Below are positions 14,800 through 21,717 of a DNA stretch of 23,036 nt, in pieces. Both the position numbers and the translations under genes were made by a program. The notes under the pieces are model-generated. The model was not told the DNA's origin, searched no databases, and saw only the letters and a program-made list of their open reading frames with translations. Numbering within the stretch: position 1 is the first letter of the stretch; each line of letters starts with the position of its first letter. This DNA comes from a virus: the IMG/VR virus record IMGVR_UViG_3300035204_000459, positions 1-23,036 of that record. One strand, written 5' to 3'.

Positions 14800-15665
14800 A
14801 AATAAGCGTTTATACCAAATTTGGTCCTATTAATTCTAAAAAAGTTTTTGATGCTTTTATAGAAAGTTTAAAAAATGCTGGCGATGAAGTACAACTAAAC
14901 GAAGATAAAAATAGTGATGTTACTGTAATATGGTCAGTATTATGGCAAGGACGAATGATTGGCTACCAAAAAATTTGGAACGAATGCCAAAATAAAAATA
15001 AACCAGTTGTAGTTCTTGAAGTTGGTGGAATTAAAAGAAATGAAACTTTTAAAATTGGAATTAATGGCGTTAATAGAGAAGCAGATTTTGCCAATCAACA
15101 TGTTGATGCTGAACGTTGGAAAAAATTTAATATAGAATTAAAACCATGGCAATCAACTGGTGATATAATTATAATATGCGGTCAACATCATAGAAGCCAT
15201 CAATGGCGTAATAATCCTTCCATGAACATATGGTTTGAACAACAAATAAACGATATAAGAAAATATACTACTCGTCCAATTTTAGTAAGACCCCATCCAA
15301 GAAATCCTGTAGGAATAGATTTAAAAAAATGGAAAAATGTTTCTTATAAACCACCTCAAAGGGATTACAATACAATTGACGATACTGATTTTAAAGAAAT
15401 ATTAAAACACGCATGGGCAATTATAAATCATTCTTCCAATCCTGCTATGACGGCTGTATTCAACGGCATTCCTGTTTTTGTATCTGAAGCTAGTTTAAGT
15501 TATGACGTTGGTAATTCGTCTTTGGCAAATATTAATAATCCAAAAATGCCAGGTAGACAAACTTGGGCAAATCGTTTAGCATATACTGAGTGGACAACTG
15601 AAGAAATAAAACAAGGGTTACCATGGAAAAGAATTAAAAATAGATTAAAGGAAAAATATTTGTAA
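14796..15665 (+). CDS. GT-B-like glycan protein, paralogue D
   Basis: 289 residues; the ATG at 14796 overlaps the previous stop (ATGA), and a start 12 bases earlier has no support. The N-terminal domain differs from paralogues A and B (MKISVYTKFGPINSKKVFDA, then VIWSVLWQGRM), but the C-terminal half is the shared module: ILVRPHPRNP, HAWAIINHSSNPAMTAVFNG, IPVFVSE, ANINNPKMPGRQTW and RLAYTEWTTEEIKQG. It is closest to paralogue C in that half. A putative GT-B capsule or LPS transferase of the same family. It is linked to the next gene by a shared base (TAATG). Confidence 0.7.
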   Translation: MKISVYTKFGPINSKKVFDAFIESLKNAGDEVQLNEDKNSDVTVIWSVLWQGRMIGYQKIWNECQNKNKPVVVLEVGGIKRNETFKIGINGVNREADFANQHVDAERWKKFNIELKPWQSTGDIIIICGQHHRSHQWRNNPSMNIWFEQQINDIRKYTTRPILVRPHPRNPVGIDLKKWKNVSYKPPQRDYNTIDDTDFKEILKHAWAIINHSSNPAMTAVFNGIPVFVSEASLSYDVGNSSLANINNPKMPGRQTWANRLAYTEWTTEEIKQGLPWKRIKNRLKEKYL

Positions 15666-16417
15666 TGCCAACAATTATCGGAGGAGGGGAAGAAATACAA
15701 CCTATTGAATGGAAACAGTATGTTGGTGAAACAGTTAATACTAATCTTATAATTCGTAAAGGAAAAAAAATACAAGAAACAGCATTTTATGAAGATAAAG
15801 TAAAAGCAGTGCCGCGTGGTAATGCTTATTGTATAGGAAATGGCCCTTCACGTAAAGGGTTTGACCTAAACAAACTAAAAGCAACTGGACAAACATATGG
15901 TTGTAACGCATTGTATAGAGACTTTGTTCCGGACTTTATTTTTTCAGTTGATACTAAAATGACATTAAAAATGTGTGAAGATAAAGTATATGAAAAATGT
16001 ATTCACTATGCTCCGGCACTAGAAGTTAACAGACCATACAGCAAAAACAAATTACATTTAACTCCAAACAATCCACACTGGATATCAGGTAATCAAGCAT
16101 TTTGGACTGCGGCAGTACACGGACATAAAAACATTTATTTGATTGGTTTTGATTTCCGCGAGTATGGAAAAGATCAATTGAATAACATATATCAAGATAC
16201 TGAAAATTATGGTAAAAGACATAGCGACATTATTTTTGAAGTTTGGCTTACTCAATTTAGACAAATACAAAAAATGAGACCATATTGTAATTGGGTTGTT
16301 GTACACGATGACCCACCTGAATATTTAAAAGTGTCTAATCCAAGTGCTAATTTTGGAAAATTTAAAATATTAAATTACAAAGAATTTACTGCCGCAGTCT
16401 TAAATTATGCTGTCTAA
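15665..16417 (+). CDS. Rossmann-type sugar-pathway protein (MptE/DUF115- or sialyltransferase-like)
   Basis: 250 residues. The signature is AYCIGNGPSRKGFDLNKL, then YGCNALYRDF and PDFIFSVDTKM; a second block is HWISGNQAFWTAAVHGHKNIYLIGFDFR. GNGPS followed by a strand-loop with CNxxY/F and D-x-x-x-x-D is typical of DUF115/MptE-like proteins and of GT42-like sialyltransferases, both of which bind nucleotides or CMP-sugars. The last gene of the rightward glycan block, it ends 32 bases inside the convergent SprT gene. Transfer or activation of a nonulosonic acid-like sugar would fit, but this rests on a motif resemblance only. Confidence 0.6.
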   Translation: MPTIIGGGEEIQPIEWKQYVGETVNTNLIIRKGKKIQETAFYEDKVKAVPRGNAYCIGNGPSRKGFDLNKLKATGQTYGCNALYRDFVPDFIFSVDTKMTLKMCEDKVYEKCIHYAPALEVNRPYSKNKLHLTPNNPHWISGNQAFWTAAVHGHKNIYLIGFDFREYGKDQLNNIYQDTENYGKRHSDIIFEVWLTQFRQIQKMRPYCNWVVVHDDPPEYLKVSNPSANFGKFKILNYKEFTAAVLNYAV

Positions 16418-16856
16418 AATAGTTTTTCCAACTATAAAAATTAGCATTATGGTTTGAGTAAGGGTCTTTCCAAACTTGCATTTGATATAAATGTACCATT
16501 TCGTGTGCAAGTGTTTCTATAAAATCTTTCCACATAGGAAATTTATTGTGTAATTCTATTCTATAATCTAAATGATCACCTAAATGATAAGGAATTACTT
16601 TTTGATTGAACCTTCCTTTTCTACATTTTCTATTATCCCAATTTACAACGCATAGTCCCCAATCATAAATCATTTTTCTTACAATAAGTTTTGGTTCTTG
16701 TAAATTGCCACCAAACATACCTCTATTCAACGTTCTAAACCAACTTTGACATTGTTCTACTGTAGGTGTAAACTGTTTTATATTCTTACGCTTAGCCAGA
16801 GCTTTTTTAACTCTGAATCTTAACGTTTTATTGCGTTTTTGTATCTGCTTTTTCAT
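16386..16856 (-). CDS. SprT-like zinc metalloprotease
   Basis: 156 residues. LAHEMVHLYQMQ contains HEMVH (118-122), two zinc ligands and the catalytic Glu; H136 in SNHNANFYSW is the likely third ligand, matching the SprT pattern H-x3-F-x2-W. The Lys/Arg-rich N-terminus (1-27) could bind DNA. The C-terminal zinc ribbon of cellular SprT proteins is absent. SPRTN-type enzymes cut DNA-crosslinked proteins; phage versions are common in T4-like marine genomes and probably act in replication-linked repair. The position next to UvsW supports that. It is transcribed against its neighbours and overlaps the gene at 15665-16417 by 32 bases. Confidence 0.8.
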   Translation of the reverse strand: MKKQIQKRNKTLRFRVKKALAKRKNIKQFTPTVEQCQSWFRTLNRGMFGGNLQEPKLIVRKMIYDWGLCVVNWDNRKCRKGRFNQKVIPYHLGDHLDYRIELHNKFPMWKDFIETLAHEMVHLYQMQVWKDPYSNHNANFYSWKNYFRQHNLRLRQ

Positions 16857-16859
16857 AGG

Positions 16860-16887
16860 TTGACTTTATTACCAGTTATGTTATACT
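16860..16887 (+). promoter_or_regulatory. Sigma70-type promoter with extended -10 for the uvsW operon
   Basis: TTGACT (16860-16865) and TATACT (16882-16887) are 16 bases apart, with TG at 16879-16880 giving an extended -10 (TGtTATACT). Transcription would begin near 16894, about 14 bases before the chosen ATG at 16908. It probably drives the whole run from 16908 to 22431, since the genes after it overlap or nearly abut. Confidence 0.6.
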
Positions 16888-16907
16888 ATTATTATTACTA
16901 TTTAATC

Positions 16908-18242
16908 ATGAATATGCCAGAATTAACCGAAACTAAAATGCCAGAAAGCATTAACGAAGCACTTAAAATATTAGCATATAATGATTATTTTTATGCTGAT
17001 AGCCTTAAGACCCGGATTAGCCCCCACCATAAAGACAAAGAAACTGTAACATCACTAGCAGAGGCCCAATACCCATGGACTGAGAAGCAGGCTAAACTTG
17101 CAGTTGTAATACTAAAAAGGTACCTAACAAAGTTCCAAAAACACAAAATGGACATAAAACCGTTACTAGATAAACCTGTTTATGACGAACCTTTCCGGGT
17201 GATCGACTTTGCTAAAAGCATAGAAAAATACAAAGACGAGGACGAAGAATCATTAATAGATATGAAATTTCCTTACAGCAAAAAAATTGTAACTCTTATA
17301 AGAACTCTTAAGAATAAAAAATGTCTTCCAGTTAGCTACACAAAATATGACGGGGAATCAAAAGTGTGGACATTCAAACAAACAGATGTTACAACATATT
17401 ATCTTACATTAATTGCTGTAAGATATGATTTTAAATTTGTTGACCCAACATTACTTGATGAATATTACGAAGTAAGAAACGAAGTAAAAGATTATAAAAC
17501 TCCTACTGCAAAATTAATTGGTGGAGAAATTATAATAGAAAATGCTCCAGAGTCTATGATTGATTATTGGGATAAAAATTTAAAAAATAAAAAACCATTA
17601 TTACAACTTGATGCTTTAAAAGAGTTAAGAATTAAAACAACAGGTATTAATATCGAGGCTGAAACATACACAGCTAAAAAACTTGCAGAACAAAACAGTC
17701 AAAAACTTTGGATAGATAAAAAAGAATATAGCCGAGACGAAGTTATTGCAGGACTTAAAGAACTAGATTGTTTTCCTATTATGATGCCTGTAACTGGAGA
17801 TATTTCTAATATAGAAGAATTAGATGACTTTTGGGCGTGGATTAAAACATTTGAGCGTAATGGTATTGATCCATTAAATGAAATTTCTTGGGGTTTTGAT
17901 TTTAAAGAACCTGACGAGGAAACTTTAGGTGCGTGGTCATATAAACAAAAATATACCAAAGAAACTCATGACAAAATATTTGAGTTACATCAAATGAGCA
18001 AACAATTTAAATTTATAGACCAAACAACTAAAGTTATATTTGTACGTAATAGAATACCGCGATCATTAATAAAATCAAAAATAAAACCACGTGCTTCATT
18101 AACTACATTAGGTGGCGGTTATTATTCAGCAGGCACAGAAAATTTAAAAAGATTACTTGAAAATTTACCTAAAAAGTTGTATTATAGTGATAGTCGTCCA
18201 AGCAATTGGAATTGGAATGACGAAGTTATAATAAAACTATGA
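16908..18242 (+). CDS. Conserved hypothetical protein upstream of UvsW, 444 aa
   Basis: Begins MNMPELTETKMPESINEALKIL. A longer ORF from 16839 would run through the promoter and a tyrosine-rich stretch, so that start is rejected; ATG 16914 is an alternative. The protein is mixed alpha/beta with many Lys and aromatic residues: KQAKLAVVILKRYLTKFQK (about 70-88), LDCFPIMMPVTGDIS near 304, WGFDFKEP near 343, VIFVRNRIPRSLI near 390, and GGGYYSAGTENLKR near 411 with KKLYYSDSRPSNWNW near the end. No Walker or nuclease motif was recognised. It overlaps UvsW by ATGA, and similar pairs occur in marine T4-like phages, so a DNA replication or repair accessory role is likely by association. Confidence 0.75.
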   Translation: MNMPELTETKMPESINEALKILAYNDYFYADSLKTRISPHHKDKETVTSLAEAQYPWTEKQAKLAVVILKRYLTKFQKHKMDIKPLLDKPVYDEPFRVIDFAKSIEKYKDEDEESLIDMKFPYSKKIVTLIRTLKNKKCLPVSYTKYDGESKVWTFKQTDVTTYYLTLIAVRYDFKFVDPTLLDEYYEVRNEVKDYKTPTAKLIGGEIIIENAPESMIDYWDKNLKNKKPLLQLDALKELRIKTTGINIEAETYTAKKLAEQNSQKLWIDKKEYSRDEVIAGLKELDCFPIMMPVTGDISNIEELDDFWAWIKTFERNGIDPLNEISWGFDFKEPDEETLGAWSYKQKYTKETHDKIFELHQMSKQFKFIDQTTKVIFVRNRIPRSLIKSKIKPRASLTTLGGGYYSAGTENLKRLLENLPKKLYYSDSRPSNWNWNDEVIIKL

Positions 18243-19696
18243 GTTCATGTAAACTAGTAATTAAAGACGAAGTAAACGTTAAATTTGAAAATTTAGATTT
18301 GAAGTGGCGACAAAAACTTGCCAATAAATTTAAATATCAAGTTCCGTATGCTTATCATTTACCAGCAGTTAAACTAGGTCGATGGGATGGTAAAATTAGT
18401 TTTTTTGGACTTGGGGGCACAACATATCTTAATTTAGTTGATCAAATTCTTCCAATACTCGAGGCAGGTGGAGTATATGTTGAACTTGACGACAAACGAA
18501 CTAAACACAATTTTGAATTTAAATTAATTGATAAAAACTATCTATCAGATCTTACGTGGCCTGCAAATCATCCTTGTGCTGGACAACAAATTGTTCTTAG
18601 AGATTATCAAGTAGAAACAATTAATAAATTTTTAGAGGCACCACAAAGCCTACAAGAAATTGCCACCGGTGCAGGTAAAACAATTATTACTGCGGCACTT
18701 TGTAGATTAGTTGAGCCTTATGGGCGTACATTAACAATAGTACCTAATAAAAGTTTAGTAACACAAACAGAAGAAGATTTTCTTGCGTGTAATTTAGACA
18801 CAGGAGTTTATTTTGGCGACAGAAAAGAAGTAGGCAGATATAATACAATCGCAACTTGGCAATCAATTAATGTTCTTGAAAAAAAAGATAAAGTAGAATT
18901 TAAAGAAGTAATGCAAGGAATTCAGACAGTAATTGTTGATGAAGTACATATGGCAAAAGCAGATGTACTAAAAAGATTGCTAACAGGGGTATTTGCAAAC
19001 GCAGGTATACGTTGGGGACTAACAGGAACAGTACCTAAAGAAGAATATGAATTTATGGGAATAAAATGTTCGTTAGGAGATGTTACACATAGAATACCTG
19101 CTAAAGAATTACAAGACAAAGGTGTATTAGCAAAATGTCATGTTAATATTTTGCAAACACAAGATCATCCAATGTTTAAAAGCTACCCTGAAGAATTAAA
19201 ATGGCTTACAACCGATGATGCTAGAATAACCTGGGTAGCACAAACAATCAACGATATTGCAAGTTCTGGCAATACACTTATATTAGTAGATAGAATTTCT
19301 GCAGGAAACTTACTTGAAAAGAAAATAAAAAATTCAGTGTTTATATCCGGTGCAACTAAAACATTAGACAGAAAAGAACATTACGACGAGGTATCTATTG
19401 CAAAAAGTAAAATCATTATTGCTACATATGGAGTGGCTTCTGTAGGAATTAATATTCCTAGAATATTCAACCTTGTTCTTATTGAACCGGGTAAATCCTT
19501 TGTTCGTGTAATACAAAGTATAGGAAGAGGCATTCGTAAAGCAGAAGACAAAGACCACGTACAAATTTGGGATATAACTAGTAGTTGTAAATTTGCAAAA
19601 AGACATTTAACTACCAGAAAGAAATTTTATAAAGAAGCAAATTATCCATTTACAATAGAAAAGATAGATTATGAAAATCCTTACATTAGAAGATAG
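18239..19696 (+). CDS. uvsW: UvsW-type SF2 DNA/RNA helicase
   Basis: 485 residues, matching T4 UvsW (about 500). The N-terminal 110 residues form the substrate-binding domain (LPAVKLGRWDGKISFF, 41-56). Then come the Q-like LRDYQVE (120-126), Walker A ATGAGKT (142-148), DEVH (234-237), LTGT (261-264), and in the second RecA-like domain VGINIPR (402-408) and QSIGRGIRK (426-434). UvsW unwinds branched DNA and R-loops, switching T4 from origin- to recombination-dependent replication. It works with the UvsX group at the left of this window, from which it is split by the glycan island. Its 3' end overlaps the next gene by 26 bases. Confidence 0.9.
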   Translation: MSSCKLVIKDEVNVKFENLDLKWRQKLANKFKYQVPYAYHLPAVKLGRWDGKISFFGLGGTTYLNLVDQILPILEAGGVYVELDDKRTKHNFEFKLIDKNYLSDLTWPANHPCAGQQIVLRDYQVETINKFLEAPQSLQEIATGAGKTIITAALCRLVEPYGRTLTIVPNKSLVTQTEEDFLACNLDTGVYFGDRKEVGRYNTIATWQSINVLEKKDKVEFKEVMQGIQTVIVDEVHMAKADVLKRLLTGVFANAGIRWGLTGTVPKEEYEFMGIKCSLGDVTHRIPAKELQDKGVLAKCHVNILQTQDHPMFKSYPEELKWLTTDDARITWVAQTINDIASSGNTLILVDRISAGNLLEKKIKNSVFISGATKTLDRKEHYDEVSIAKSKIIIATYGVASVGINIPRIFNLVLIEPGKSFVRVIQSIGRGIRKAEDKDHVQIWDITSSCKFAKRHLTTRKKFYKEANYPFTIEKIDYENPYIRR

Positions 19697-20174
19697 AACA
19701 TACACTTTAGAAAAAATACCCGAATGGGTTGATGAAAACTTAAGATTTGCTGTATTAGATAATGCAAACCCAGAAGAACCAGATTTCTTTTATATACCTT
19801 TAATATTTTTAGAAAGTTTTAATGCGCCGGCGGCCGTATTAGAAATCGGCAAATATAAAATTAAAATGCCATTAGATTGGAAAATGCTAATAGGAGAAGC
19901 TGGACAACCTGAGATGCACGTGTTACCAATTACAAGTTTAAATGATAGAGGCTTTGATGCATTTACTTTTAATCCATTATCTAGTCCTAAACCAGATTTT
20001 TATCCAATTGATATTGTAGACATTTATACAGAAGTAAAATGGTATTTTCCTAAAATTAAATCAGGACAATTATTGGCAGTTCCTTTACAGGATGGTCCAA
20101 AACCCATATGTGCTTATTTTGTAAAAGATATTTCAAGACAATGTGAACAAATAGATTATGGCAACATCTGGTAG
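19671..20174 (+). CDS. Conserved hypothetical protein after UvsW, 167 aa
   Basis: Mostly beta-type, without membrane segments. Key segments are IPEWVDENLRFAVLD, YIPLIFLESFNAPAAVLE (41-58), LPITSLNDRGFDAFTFNPLSS (about 87-107) and EVKWYFPKIKSGQLLAVPLQ. The last residues CEQIDYGNIW overlap the following gene by 17 bases. The same kind of protein sits next to uvsW or replication genes in cyanophages and pelagiphages, where it is uncharacterised. A structural adaptor or replication accessory function are both possible; nothing catalytic is visible. Confidence 0.75.
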   Translation: MKILTLEDRTYTLEKIPEWVDENLRFAVLDNANPEEPDFFYIPLIFLESFNAPAAVLEIGKYKIKMPLDWKMLIGEAGQPEMHVLPITSLNDRGFDAFTFNPLSSPKPDFYPIDIVDIYTEVKWYFPKIKSGQLLAVPLQDGPKPICAYFVKDISRQCEQIDYGNIW

Positions 20175-20397
20175 AAAAACAATTAAAATTGATGCACCTA
20201 TAATGAAAATACAAGGTGCTTATGTTTGGATGGACAGAAATTGGCCAATAAAGTTTTTTGATTGGATGAAAGATGAAAAATTAAATACCAAACTTTCTGG
20301 TATGAAACAGATGAATAATAAGTTAAAATTAGAATTTATAGATGGCAAAAGTGCTACATTATTTGGATTAAAATATGACAAACAGAAAATTTTTTGA
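20158..20397 (+). CDS. Hypothetical protein, 79 aa
   Basis: A small basic, beta-rich protein: MATSGRKTIKIDAPIMKIQG, AYVWMDRNWPIKFFDWMKDE, then KLKLEFIDGKSATLFGLKYD. It overlaps the upstream gene by 17 bases and the probable gp62 by 23, and keeps an intact frame through both overlaps, which supports it being real. No family was recognised. The sequence fits a compact fold that might bind a partner protein. Confidence 0.6.
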   Translation: MATSGRKTIKIDAPIMKIQGAYVWMDRNWPIKFFDWMKDEKLNTKLSGMKQMNNKLKLEFIDGKSATLFGLKYDKQKIF

Positions 20398-20821
20398 ATT
20401 AAGAAACGGATTAAAAGCCGTGGATTTTCGTAATAAGGACTATTATGATAGAATAGACGACCACGAACGATCATTATATTCACCTTATATGTTAATGAGA
20501 TATGCTTCAAGTGTCTCGTCTAAAGATCCTTTCTATGTTGAACACTACGTAGAAATGATTAATGAGTGCGTTAACAAACATTGTTTTAGTCTAGGCAAAC
20601 ATAAAAAATTATTATGGATATTAACTGCTATGTGTGGTGCGTTAAAACAACAATTCCATCCATGGATTAAACCAATGAAACGTGTTCCAAATAAAAGTTT
20701 AAAACGATTACAACAATTATATCCTAATATGAAAGAATCAGATCTTGAAACACTCGATGCTATTATAACAGATCGTGAGCTTGAAGAATTATTCGAATCA
20801 CATGGACTCGAATCTAAATAA
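20375..20821 (+). CDS. Probable clamp-loader small subunit (gp62-like)
   Basis: 148 residues, all-helical. The segment SLYSPYMLMRYASSVSSKD (34-52), then EMINECVNKHCFSLGKHKKLLW and CGALKQQFHPWIKPMKR, matches the pattern of phage clamp-loader A proteins (YMVNR.LS...N, then a basic region). The end is acidic. T4 gp62 is 187 residues and bridges the gp44 ATPase ring that opens the gp45 clamp. This one is shorter, and gp44 is not in the window, so the call rests on pattern only. An adaptor for another replication protein is the alternative. It overlaps the next gene by 20 bases. Confidence 0.5.
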   Translation: MTNRKFFELRNGLKAVDFRNKDYYDRIDDHERSLYSPYMLMRYASSVSSKDPFYVEHYVEMINECVNKHCFSLGKHKKLLWILTAMCGALKQQFHPWIKPMKRVPNKSLKRLQQLYPNMKESDLETLDAIITDRELEELFESHGLESK

Positions 20822-21488
20822 ATGTACCTATTGCGATAAAGAATTCGCTAGAGAAAGAACACTACAAGTTCATTTATGTGAACCCAAAAGAAGACATTTA
20901 CAAAAAAATGAAAAGTGGGTGCAAAATGCTTTTATGGTATTTCAAAGATTTTATGAAATACACCAAAACAATAGTAAATCAAAAACATATAAAGATTTTT
21001 GTAGTTCAGCATATTATAATGCATTTGTAAAATTTGGTAGATATATTATGCATATCAATCCATTATATCCAGAAAAGTATATTGACTATGTTATACTATC
21101 AAAAATTAAATTAGATCATTGGGCAAGAGATGATTTATACGAAGCATACCTAATACACACATTAAAATCAGAACCTGTTGAGGCGGCATTACAAAGAAGT
21201 ATTGCAACAATGATGGATTGGGCAGAAGAACAACACGCACAATGGTCTGATTATTTTAGACTAGTCAATACTAATAGAGCAGTGCAACATATACGACAAG
21301 GAAAAATATCTCCATGGGTATTACTTGGTTGCTTGGCAGGCAAAAAAATGTTAAACTTATTTACAGATGAGCAATTACAAATAACACAAAGATTTATTAA
21401 TCTAGAATATTGGGCAAATAAATTTAAAAGTTATCCAGCAGATCATTTGTTTGTACAAGAAACAGCCAAGGAGGCTAAAATTGAGTAA
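20802..21488 (+). CDS. C2H2-finger-like conserved protein
   Basis: 228 residues. The N-terminus CTYCDKEFARERTLQVHLC has the C-x2-C-x-x-x-F...L-x2-H pattern of a classical C2H2 finger, with H40 (KRRHLQK) or C27 as the possible fourth ligand. The rest is helical with YNAFVKFGRYIMHINP, LDHWARDDLYEAYLIHTL and ISPWVLLGCLAGKK. ATG 20802 was chosen over an in-frame GTG at 20775 that would overlap gp62 further. Related proteins of unknown role occur in T4-like cyanophages. The finger may bind DNA or a replication protein. Its last codons overlap the TTG start of the next gene. Confidence 0.75.
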   Translation: MDSNLNKCTYCDKEFARERTLQVHLCEPKRRHLQKNEKWVQNAFMVFQRFYEIHQNNSKSKTYKDFCSSAYYNAFVKFGRYIMHINPLYPEKYIDYVILSKIKLDHWARDDLYEAYLIHTLKSEPVEAALQRSIATMMDWAEEQHAQWSDYFRLVNTNRAVQHIRQGKISPWVLLGCLAGKKMLNLFTDEQLQITQRFINLEYWANKFKSYPADHLFVQETAKEAKIE

Positions 21489-21717
21489 AATAGATTTTGA
21501 GATTGCAGACGATATAGAGTTTGACGACGGAGACTGTTGTGTTATAATAAAAAGTAATGGAACAATAAGTCGAGTAGTAATGCCAGAAATGAATAAAAAT
21601 ATTATAGCTACTAAAGGTTATAAAAAATTATTAGACGTTTTAGAAATACTAAAACCTGGATCAAAAAAAGACTTTATAAAATATAACCAAGAGGAGAAAA
21701 GAAAGAGTTATCACTAA
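21481..21717 (+). CDS. Small conserved hypothetical protein with TTG start, 78 aa
   Basis: The start is TTG 21481, set by a perfect AAGGAGG at 21468-21474 with a six-base spacer. An ATG at 21451 is in frame but would put the SD inside the coding region and add a basic run that belongs to the upstream gene. The protein reads (M)SKIDFEIADDIEFDDGDCC, then VIIKSNGTISRVVMPEMN and YKKLLDVLEILKPGSKKDF. It is acidic at the N-terminus and helical at the C-terminus. No known domain was recognised. It shares a base with the DnaE-like gene (TAATG). Confidence 0.7.
   Translation: MSKIDFEIADDIEFDDGDCCVIIKSNGTISRVVMPEMNKNIIATKGYKKLLDVLEILKPGSKKDFIKYNQEEKRKSYH

Noticed and set aside
16839-16907. N-terminal extension (tyrosine-rich) of the protein before UvsW
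   Set aside because: It overlaps a good promoter whose transcript would begin near 16894 and overlaps the start of the divergent SprT gene; the ATG at 16908 fits better.
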